Assembly (NCBI GenBank): GCA_002689905.1
Contig: NZIN01000003.1
Coordinates: 1-9,674 of the forward strand
Reading direction: 5' to 3'
DNA length: 9,674 nucleotides
DNA from: Rickettsiales bacterium
GTDB lineage: Bacteria > Pseudomonadota > Alphaproteobacteria > TMED109
The notes beneath the pieces are model-generated. The model did not search any database. It saw only the letters and a program-made list of their open reading frames with translations, and was not told the origin of the DNA. The translations under genes were made by a program, and so were the position numbers. This document shows, piece by piece, positions 1 through 5,599 of the stretch (position 1 is the stretch's first letter; the number at the start of each line of letters is the position of its first letter).

Positions 1-368
1 AACAAAAAAAACTATTGATAAAAAAAGAAAATGGAATTATTAACTTTTTTATTGAAGTCTCAAAAACTAAAGATGAAAGAAGTAAGGGTTTAATGTACAG
101 AACAGAACTATCTAAAAATAAAGGTATGTTATTTATTTTTCCATCAGAGGAAAATATTAAAATGTGGATGAAAAATACACTTATACCTCTAGATATTATT
201 TTTATATCTAAAGATAAAGAAATAGTAGAACTCAAACATAATATGAAAGAACTCTCACATTCTGTAATTACATCTAAAATAAAATCTAAATATGCGTTAG
301 AGATAAATGCTGGTTTAATAAATAAGCTAAATATAGAAATTGGAGACAGAGTATACTTTAATGAATAA
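1..368 (+). CDS. DUF192 family protein, 5' partial
   Basis: This is a small protein of the DUF192 family. Visible family hallmarks are GLMYR near the start, then GMLFIF, and the signature WMKNTLIPLDIIFI in the middle, followed by a C-terminal segment ending in IGDRVYF. Many members are periplasmic or lipoprotein-like; the biochemical role is not established. The frame is open from the window edge (reading QKKLL before the TTG at 15), so I treat the gene as cut at its 5' end. Family members often carry an N-terminal export signal, which would lie outside the window. A TTG start at 15 is possible but has no convincing ribosome binding site inside the window. The stop overlaps the ATG of the next gene by 8 nt, so the two are probably co-transcribed and translationally coupled. 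Confidence 0.85.
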   Translation, partial: QKKLLIKKENGIINFFIEVSKTKDERSKGLMYRTELSKNKGMLFIFPSEENIKMWMKNTLIPLDIIFISKDKEIVELKHNMKELSHSVITSKIKSKYALEINAGLINKLNIEIGDRVYFNE

Positions 369-717
369 AAATACATCTACATATATAAAAATTAAATTAC
401 AAGTTGGTAATAACTTGAATATTGGTCCAGGAAAAATTGCATTGTTAGAATCCATAGTATTGAATGGATCTATATCTTCAGCTGCAAAGTCTATGGGCAT
501 GTCTTACAGAAAAGCTTGGAAGCTAGTTAAAGAAATAAATAATGCCTCTTTAAATAAAATTATTACTACAAATACTGGTGGAAAGGGAATAAGAGGTACT
601 AAAATATCTCAGGAGGGTATAAAATTTATAAAAGCTTTTAGAAATATAGAACATAAAGTATTTAAAGAAGCAGAAAAAGAAAAAGAAAACTTGTATAAAA
701 TATTCATAAAAAAATAG
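361..717 (+). CDS. ModE-type winged-helix DNA-binding protein, single domain
   Basis: This 118-residue protein matches the N-terminal DNA-binding domain of the molybdate regulator ModE. Visible motifs are IGPGKIALLESI (residues 21-32), the helix-turn-helix NGSISSAAKSMGMSYRKAWKLV (about 35-56, recognition helix around SYRKAW), and the wing TGGKGIRGTKIS (72-83). A lysine/glutamate-rich helix follows to the end. ModE itself has C-terminal TOBE/molbindin domains that bind molybdate. These are absent here, as in many stand-alone ModE-N proteins, so the effector is unknown. I chose ATG 361, which overlaps the DUF192 stop and suits coupling. An upstream TTG at 340 would add seven poor residues. It may regulate molybdenum metabolism, but that is inference only; the molybdenum hydroxylase in this window lies 6.4 kb away on the other strand. 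Confidence 0.85.
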   Translation: MNKNTSTYIKIKLQVGNNLNIGPGKIALLESIVLNGSISSAAKSMGMSYRKAWKLVKEINNASLNKIITTNTGGKGIRGTKISQEGIKFIKAFRNIEHKVFKEAEKEKENLYKIFIKK

Positions 718-724
718 GAGTTAT

Positions 725-1463
725 ATGTTAAAGAATAATTATAAAACAGCATTAGTTACAGGAGCATCAAGTGGTATAGGGGAAGCCACTGTAAGACTAC
801 TATCTAAAAACAATATTACAGTCTACGCATTAGCTAGAAGAAAAACTAAAATTGATAAAATTGTAAAAGAAACTGGTTGCAAGCCTATTATTATGGATAT
901 AAGAGATACAAAATCTTTAGAAAAACTTAAAAAGTTAAAAGTGGATATATTTATAAATAATGCTGGTTTAGGAAGAGGATTTACAAAAATTTTTTCCACA
1001 AAAGCTAAAGATATTGATACAACAATTGATACTAATGTAAATGCATTTTTACAATTACTTAGGTGTATTACTCCTAGTATGGTTAAAAAAAAAAATGGGA
1101 CATATAATTAATATAGGTTCTATTGCAGGATTGTATCCATTATCTAGTTCAGTTTATGGTGGATCAAAAGGAGCAGTACACCTCATTAATCAAAATTTAA
1201 GAATTGAATTATCCGGCACTGGTATTAGATGTACAGAAATCAACCCTGGAAGAGTTGCTACTGAATTTTTTAATGTTGCCTTTGATACCCCTCAAGAAAG
1301 CAAAAAAATGATGACAGGATTAACCTTGCTTAGCCCTTCTGATATAGCTCAAAGTATTCTTTATGCTATTAAAGCACCTCCGCATGTAAACATTTCAATG
1401 ATTGAGATAACTCCCACTGAACAAACCCCTGGCGGAGTGATAATAGAAAAAATAAAACGTTAA
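725..1463 (+). pseudogene. YdfG-like short-chain dehydrogenase/reductase, frameshifted at a poly-A run
   Basis: Two frames together encode one short-chain dehydrogenase of about 245 residues, the normal length for this family. The first frame (725-1111) holds the NAD(P)-binding TGASSGIG (residues 12-19), an ARR segment after strand 2 that suggests NADP preference, and NNAG (78-81). The second (in frame from about 1095) holds HIINIGS with the catalytic Ser, YGGSK with catalytic Tyr and Lys, and NPGRVATEFF. Its ending, PPHVNISMIEITPTEQ, closely resembles the end of E. coli YdfG, a 3-hydroxy acid/serine dehydrogenase. The break is in 11 consecutive A (1085-1095). With 10 A the frames join as MVKKKMGHIIN. 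All catalytic residues are intact, so it may be a sequencing error, a recent mutation, or rescue by slippage. A good AGGAG lies 4 nt before the ATG and overlaps the ModE-like stop. Confidence 0.88.
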
Positions 1464-1567
1464 TTAAAGATATTGATTAACAAATATATTGATAAAGCTG
1501 AAATAACTAAGGTAGCAATAGATACAATAGCAACACTTCCATAGTTTTTATTATCTTCTTTACTCAT
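1460..1567 (-). CDS. Small single-pass membrane protein, 35 residues
   Basis: This short reading frame begins with ATG at 1567 and encodes MSKEDNKNYGS, then a hydrophobic stretch of about 21 residues (roughly V12 to L30), then INIFN. The pattern of a short charged N-terminus and one membrane helix is typical of small inner-membrane proteins. The start lies 7 nt after the stop of the lipoprotein gene. An AGGTG (part of TAGGTGAAAAATG) is placed as a ribosome binding site and overlaps that stop codon, which suggests translational coupling. Its TAA shares bases with the TAA of the convergent dehydrogenase. I recognise no family; the function is unknown. The reading-frame structure, binding site and composition make it more than chance, but protein expression is unproven. 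Confidence 0.6.
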   Translation of the reverse strand: MSKEDNKNYGSVAIVSIATLVISALSIYLLINIFN

Positions 1568-1574
1568 TTTTCAC

Positions 1575-2009
1575 CTATTGTTTTTTTGGAGACATATTTA
1601 CAGCACATAAAGTCTTGCCATAAGAATTTGTAATTTGAATTGTTACTACTCTATTTTCTTTTTCATAAGAAAGAACACTGCTTGTAGATCTTACATTTGT
1701 TATTTCTTTCCAATTTAGGTTAGGCATCTCATATCTAAAAAAATCAAAAGTCTCTGCATGACTTAGATTAGGTATCAAAGAAAGCCTTCCAAACCATTCA
1801 TCATCACTACCAAATATAACTGTGTTTGTCATATCCATAACTGAGCCATCAGGTATTGGTATATCTTTAAATTTAGCAAAACTAAGTTGTTCAGCAGGTA
1901 ACCCTTCAGTTCCTGAAACTCCAGTACTTAAAAGTGGAACTCCATTTTTACTACAAGCTCCTAGTATCAAAAATGCTGTAATAGAAATAGAAAGTAGTAT
2001 TTTTTTCAT
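1575..2009 (-). CDS. Putative lipoprotein of unknown function
   Basis: The protein is 144 residues from the chosen start. It begins with a lipoprotein signal peptide: MKK, a hydrophobic core, and the lipobox LGAC with the lipidated Cys at residue 19. An in-frame ATG five codons upstream (2024) would give MIFFIMKK; I prefer the inner start because it puts the two lysines at the N-terminus, although neither start has a clear ribosome binding site. After a Gly/Ser-rich linker comes a conserved-looking domain with FKDIPIPDGSVMD, WFGRLSL, a helix with FDFFRYEMP, then NW and strands such as VLSYEKENRVVTIQI. I have the impression of similar small lipoproteins in other proteobacteria, but cannot name a family or a function. 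Location is probably the periplasmic face of a membrane. It heads a two-gene unit with the 35-residue membrane protein. Confidence 0.8.
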   Translation of the reverse strand: MKKILLSISITAFLILGACSKNGVPLLSTGVSGTEGLPAEQLSFAKFKDIPIPDGSVMDMTNTVIFGSDDEWFGRLSLIPNLSHAETFDFFRYEMPNLNWKEITNVRSTSSVLSYEKENRVVTIQITNSYGKTLCAVNMSPKKQ

Positions 2010-2028
2010 AATAAAAAATATCATATAG

Positions 2029-2346
2029 TTAATTTAATTTCTAGATAAAACAACTCTTTCAAAAGATCTGTCCTTTTTTAGAAGAAAAATAGACATAAAT
2101 TTATATATCACAAAAGAAATAGTTTTCTTTTTATTTTTATTAATGTTTCGCACTTTTTTCAACATTTTTATATATGCGTAAATATACATTATATTACACT
2201 AAAAAATATAGAAATCAAAAGGTTATCAAATGTATATTATAAGTTTTCTATCACTACTTTAAGTTTTTATAATAAATTTAAATCTGTTGAAGAATTTTTT
2301 TTAATTATATATATTTATATATTTAATCATGAAAAAGTCCTAAAAT
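2029..2346. other. Gene-free AT-rich divergent intergenic region
   Basis: This stretch separates the lipoprotein gene (-) from the methyltransferase gene (+), so it should hold promoters for both. I see no credible reading frame. It contains a weak hairpin with an 8-bp all-but-one A/T stem (AAAAGAAA 2112-2119 with TTTCTTTT 2124-2131) and a 10-nt inverted repeat (AATATACATT 2181-2190 with AATGTATATT 2229-2238). In sequence this AT-rich, both could be chance. The right end carries a candidate promoter described separately. Confidence 0.7.
2287..2315 (+). promoter_or_regulatory. Candidate sigma-70-like promoter for the methyltransferase gene
   Basis: TTGAAG (2287-2292) and TATATT (2310-2315) are separated by 17 bases, close to the consensus spacing, and lie about 30 bases before the ATG at 2347. 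Similar boxes arise by chance in AT-rich DNA, so this is only a candidate. Confidence 0.3.
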
Positions 2347-3450
2347 ATGTCTTTATTAAAAGGAAGAAACAGAGAAACAAATCTTACTGGAGAATTGTAT
2401 GGCAAATACTCTTTTGGGAATATGTATGATAATTTACTTAGTGAATCCTCGTTAAAGAGTATAGTAGATATTGTAAAAAATGACTTCCAAATTGCGGGCA
2501 TAGTAGATAAATACTCTTCATTCAAAATAATGGATGTTGGGACGGGCAGACAAGCATTAGCTATGGGCTTGCTTGGTGTAAAGGCAATAGACCATTATGA
2601 TATTAGTAAAGAACATGTTGATAGATTTAAGAAGCTATTAAATAAAAAAAAATATAATAATCTTAATATTTCTACATCTAATTTAGACTTATGTAAAAAA
2701 CCATTGCCTAAAAATAAGTATGACTTTGTATATTTGTCTGGTATTGTTCACCATTTCTCAAATACGGCTAAGGGTATAATAAATTGTGCTAATGCGGTAA
2801 AAAAGAATGGGCTAATTTGGATTTATTTTTATCGATCAGGTACTTTCAAGTGGTTTGTTAATGAAATGATTAGAGGGTTAATAAGCACTGAAGATATCGA
2901 TAAATTTTTTATTTCTTCCTCTATTAATTATGCTAATGGAAATTTTTCAAATTCAAACACAAGTCAAATCATGGATGATTTTTTTTCTCCTTATATCAAT
3001 TTATATAACCCAAGACAGTACATAAAATTCATGATGGAATTAGGTTTTGAATTATACTCCTCTAGTCATTCTGACCCTTTATCTGATGTAAACCATAATA
3101 AGGCTCATCACAGTGCAGTGCTCGTATTTAAAAAAATGGATGCAAATATAAACATAAATGGGTTGGGTCAATTATTGCAGCCAAACGATGAAATTAATCA
3201 ATTAGATAGAAAGCTATATGAAGATAAAGAAACTAAAAGTATTATTGATGTTTATTTCAAATTAAAGAAAAAAATTCTAAATAAAAAGTATGATGTGCTA
3301 CGTTATAGCACTTGTTTAGCTATGCATAAAATAGCTGGCCCTCAATATTATGGAGAACCTGAATTGCCTCCTAAAAGAAAAGAATTAAAGAAACTCCTAA
3401 AAACTGCTCTCAATTATATAGAAAAAAATAATATTAATATTAAAGTATAG
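2347..3450 (+). CDS. Class I SAM-dependent methyltransferase
   Basis: This 367-residue protein has the Rossmann-like methyltransferase core in its N-terminal half. The SAM-binding motif I is MDVGTGR (62-68), the acidic residue after strand 2 is in HYDIS (D85), motif IV is YDFVYLSGIVHHF (125-137), and strand 5 follows NGLIWIYFY (154-162). The spacing resembles the Methyltransf_11/25 type. The C-terminal half (about 165-367) is lysine- and asparagine-rich and I do not recognise it; it could determine the substrate, which is unknown. ATG 2347 is the first start after an in-frame stop at 2341, and no good ribosome binding site precedes it. The gene stands alone and converges on a dioxygenase-like gene. 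Sugar, lipid or small-molecule methylation is possible. The methyltransferase fold is secure; the substrate is not. Confidence 0.85.
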   Translation: MSLLKGRNRETNLTGELYGKYSFGNMYDNLLSESSLKSIVDIVKNDFQIAGIVDKYSSFKIMDVGTGRQALAMGLLGVKAIDHYDISKEHVDRFKKLLNKKKYNNLNISTSNLDLCKKPLPKNKYDFVYLSGIVHHFSNTAKGIINCANAVKKNGLIWIYFYRSGTFKWFVNEMIRGLISTEDIDKFFISSSINYANGNFSNSNTSQIMDDFFSPYINLYNPRQYIKFMMELGFELYSSSHSDPLSDVNHNKAHHSAVLVFKKMDANININGLGQLLQPNDEINQLDRKLYEDKETKSIIDVYFKLKKKILNKKYDVLRYSTCLAMHKIAGPQYYGEPELPPKRKELKKLLKTALNYIEKNNINIKV

Positions 3451-3612
3451 TATTTAAAAAAGCACTACTATCTAAATTTATAATTGTGATTTTACATTTT
3501 TAATATATCTAAATCTAAATTTATGTTAATAAATTATATAATACTTTTTCTTAAATATTTAAATTTCTTTTTTTTTAATAAGTTATTTGTTAATAGTTAA
3601 TATTTTCTTAGT

Positions 3613-4368
3613 TTACTTGACTATAATATTTTTTAAATATGTTTTAGCATCATTTTTTAACATTCTGTAAATTAATTTTAAAGACCTACTATATTTTACC
3701 TTTACTTTATTAGTATACCTTAAATCAACTGATATTCGTATAAGGTTTGTTGAATTATATATAGACCTGTGAAACGTAAAACTATCTAAAATAATAATAT
3801 CTCCTAATGATGCTTCTATTTTGATTCTCGCATTAGATTTATATTTCGCTGGAAGGTCTATATCATATTTATAATGATTAGAATAAACTCTACTAGTATC
3901 AGACATCTTTACTATTTCTATAGAATTATTCTCATTTACTGAAGAAAACGGGATCCAAAATGTAAAAAATTGTAGTTTTAATATATTCATTTTCTTTTCA
4001 AGTGGTGTTTGTATATCTTGATGCCAACTAACATTCTTAAATTTTTCTTTAGGAAAGCTTATTCTAAGTGCATTCCAATCATTATTCGAAAAACCTGAAC
4101 AGTTATCCTTAAAAAATTTAGTTTTTTCAAATATATTTTGAGTTTTTTTTACTATACTTTCCGGCTGTTTTATATATAAATCCTTTAATGTAGTAAAATT
4201 TTTATTTTTAACATAAAACCCTAGCCCACTTTGGTGTTCTTGTATAATTTTATTATATGGCTTATTTGTAATTATTTTTAACAAAGATTTTAATTCATCA
4301 TCATTAAAAACATCTCTTGCTACTGCAAAACCATTTTTATAAATTTCATTTTTCAAATAAGACTTCAA
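3613..4368 (-). CDS. Phytanoyl-CoA dioxygenase (PhyH) family protein
   Basis: The 251-residue protein looks like a non-haem Fe(II)/2-oxoglutarate-dependent oxygenase of the PhyH family. The N-terminus, YKNGFAVARDVFNDDEL, is the usual opening of the family. The iron ligands are visible as HQD (H116, D118) in SWHQDIQ and a distal His in DSFTFHRS (H200), followed by RISVDLRY, where R211 probably binds the 2-oxoglutarate carboxylate. GDIIILDSFTFH is the typical strand before the distal His. Such enzymes hydroxylate or otherwise oxidise lipids, amino acids or secondary metabolites; the substrate here cannot be told. The start is TTG, supported by AAGGAA 5 nt upstream. The last 30 residues are lysine-rich and unusual. 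It faces the methyltransferase gene and lies 65 bases from the 3' end of tRNA-Arg. Confidence 0.85.
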   Translation of the reverse strand: MKSYLKNEIYKNGFAVARDVFNDDELKSLLKIITNKPYNKIIQEHQSGLGFYVKNKNFTTLKDLYIKQPESIVKKTQNIFEKTKFFKDNCSGFSNNDWNALRISFPKEKFKNVSWHQDIQTPLEKKMNILKLQFFTFWIPFSSVNENNSIEIVKMSDTSRVYSNHYKYDIDLPAKYKSNARIKIEASLGDIIILDSFTFHRSIYNSTNLIRISVDLRYTNKVKVKYSRSLKLIYRMLKNDAKTYLKNIIVK

Positions 4369-4373
4369 GCTGC

Positions 4374-4379
4374 TTCCTT
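4374..4379 (-). promoter_or_regulatory. Ribosome binding site that supports the TTG start of the PhyH-family gene
   Basis: On the - strand AAGGAA stands 5 nt before the TTG at 4368. It is one of the better Shine-Dalgarno matches in this half of the window and no ATG lies nearby in frame, so it decides for the TTG start. Confidence 0.6.
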
Positions 4380-4433
4380 TAAATTAAATTTCAATTCAAA
4401 AAAAATAATATACTATGACTTTTACTTTATAGC

Positions 4434-4510
4434 TGGCGTCCTCGGCAAGATTCGAACTTGCGACCCTCTGCTTAGAAGGCAGATGCTCTATCCAGCTGAG
4501 CTACGAGGAC
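4434..4510 (-). tRNA. tRNA-Arg (anticodon UCU)
   Basis: The - strand folds into a full cloverleaf: acceptor GTCCTCG with CGAGGAC, D stem GCTC/GAGC, anticodon stem TCTGC/GCAGA around the loop CTTCTAA (anticodon TCT), variable loop GGGTC, and T stem GCAAG/CTTGC with loop TTCGAAT. The discriminator base is G and the CCA end is encoded. Length is 77 with CCA. It decodes AGA and AGG, and AGA is favoured in AT-rich genomes. Confidence 0.97.
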
Positions 4511-4770
4511 TTAAATTACAAACTTTTTATCATAATTAAAATATAAAGTATGTTATTTTTATGAATATATATAGCCTCAAATATTTGCTGAAATAAGTAA
4601 ACTTTGCAATCACTTGTCTATAAACTTCATAAACTTGCCTTAATAATAATCAAAATATATATTTTCTCAACAAAAAACTACATGCTCTAATAATTACTTA
4701 CTGTCTATTATATTAAACTTATATACTAATATCTTAAAATATTATTTTAGCTATTTATGTATTTTAAAAA

Positions 4771-5172
4771 TTATCTACTACCTCTATCAACTTTTCCATT
4801 TTGTTTTACCCACTCTGTAAATCCGCCTTTGATATGATAAACAGGATTAAGACCCATTTCCATAGCAGTCTTTACTGCCAAAGCAGATCGCCAAGCACTA
4901 GCACAATAAAAAATATAAGTTTTTTTTTGGTTAAATATTTTCTTATGGTAGGGGCTACTTGGGTCTATCCAAAATTCTAACATACCTCTGGGACATGAAA
5001 AAGCATTAGGGATTTTTCCTTCTTTTAAAACTTCTCTATAATCTCTTATATCTACAAATACATAATGTATATTATTTAATAGTAATTTAGTTTCCTTTAC
5101 ACTTATCGTCTTAACGGTTTTATTTGCATCTTCAATTAAATCTTTAATACCTTTTATAATGATTTGGTTCAA
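4771..5172 (-). CDS. Single-domain rhodanese-like protein
   Basis: This 133-residue protein is one rhodanese domain. Recognisable parts are ISVKETKLLL (start of the domain, about 23), VFVDIRDYREVLKEGKIPNA (38-56), the active-site loop CASAWRS with catalytic Cys90 and Arg95, and the closing HIKGGFTEW (113-121). Rhodaneses carry sulfur as a Cys persulfide and can act in thiosulfate sulfurtransfer, Fe-S assembly or tRNA thiolation; the role here is not shown. The charged sequence without a signal peptide indicates a cytoplasmic location. The start appears to be TTG at 5172, since no in-frame ATG occurs before the domain core; AGAG lies a few bases upstream. It begins 12 bases after the NDUFS4-like gene, so the two probably form an operon. 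Confidence 0.9.
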   Translation of the reverse strand: MNQIIIKGIKDLIEDANKTVKTISVKETKLLLNNIHYVFVDIRDYREVLKEGKIPNAFSCPRGMLEFWIDPSSPYHKKIFNQKKTYIFYCASAWRSALAVKTAMEMGLNPVYHIKGGFTEWVKQNGKVDRGSR

Positions 5173-5184
5173 AATATTCTCTAT

Positions 5185-5484
5185 TTAAATATCAGTTCTA
5201 ATTCTTTTATATTTAAAATTATCAGCGTAACGTTTCTCTTGAACACTACCTTTAAGGTTTCTTATAACTTCAAAATCAAATCTATTTTTTATTGCGTAGT
5301 CTATAGCTTCTTTTTCATTATCAAATTTTAATTTGAAACTTAAGTTACTTTGAGTATCTTTCCAACCAGTTAGTATATCTACTTGAACATCTTTAGCTAT
5401 AACCAACTCTAAAACCCAATACTCTGTTTTTTTTTCTCCTGATTGGGTAGGAACCTTTTTTTTTTTATATATAATGTATTTCAT
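5185..5484 (-). CDS. NDUFS4-like complex I accessory subunit (ETC complex I conserved region)
   Basis: This 99-residue protein matches the family of the mitochondrial NDUFS4 (18 kDa) subunit of NADH:ubiquinone oxidoreductase. Visible signatures are TQSG near residue 13, YWVLEL (22-27), DILTGWKDT (36-44), LKFDNEKEAIDYA (52-64), EVI (72-74) and the very typical ending RYADNFKYKRIR (85-96). In Alphaproteobacteria such proteins stabilise the peripheral arm of complex I near the NADH-oxidising module. The length is normal for the bacterial form. ATG 5484 is only 11 bases after the encoded CCA end of tRNA-Pro, so the mRNA is probably made with the tRNA and released by tRNA 3' processing. It is followed after 12 bases by the rhodanese gene. 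The core nuo genes are not in this window. Confidence 0.88.
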   Translation of the reverse strand: MKYIIYKKKKVPTQSGEKKTEYWVLELVIAKDVQVDILTGWKDTQSNLSFKLKFDNEKEAIDYAIKNRFDFEVIRNLKGSVQEKRYADNFKYKRIRTDI

Positions 5485-5495
5485 CTTTATACTCT

Positions 5496-5572
5496 TGGTC
5501 GGGGCGGAGTGATTCGAACACTCGACCCTCTGCTCCCAAAGCAGATGCGCTACCAGGCTGCGCTACGCCCCG
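5496..5572 (-). tRNA. tRNA-Pro (anticodon UGG)
   Basis: The - strand gives a full cloverleaf: acceptor CGGGGCG with CGCCCCG, D stem GCGC/GCGC, anticodon stem TCTGC/GCAGA around the loop TTTGGGA (anticodon TGG), variable loop GGGTC, and T stem GAGTG/CACTC with loop TTCGAAT. The discriminator is A, the CCA is encoded, and the first pair is C-G as is usual in bacterial tRNA-Pro. It lies 27 bases after nhaD and 11 bases before the NDUFS4-like gene. Confidence 0.97.
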
Positions 5573-5599
5573 AATTCCTTATATTTACTACATATTTTA

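Noticed and set aside
340..360. TTG start at 340 for the ModE-like gene
   Set aside because: It would add seven residues not expected in the family; ATG 361 gives the usual N-terminus and a typical overlap with the preceding gene.
1822..2028. Open frame on the + strand opposite the lipoprotein gene
   Set aside because: It is the antisense shadow of the lipoprotein gene, which has a signal peptide and lipobox; the shadow shows no family motif.
2112..2131. A/T hairpin followed by T-rich sequence, possible terminator
   Set aside because: The stem has a single G-C pair, and no gene on the + strand ends before it; likely chance.
2340..2525. Open frame on the - strand opposite the start of the methyltransferase gene
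   Set aside because: Antisense shadow with no recognisable domain.
3471..3524. Direct repeat TCTAAATTTAT and the AT hairpin at 3518-3535 between two convergent genes
   Set aside because: Short and made almost only of A and T; not distinguishable from background, and too weak to call a terminator.
4620..4636. Tandem ATAAACTT repeats
   Set aside because: Only two 8-base copies in AT-rich sequence; no array and no CRISPR-like spacing.
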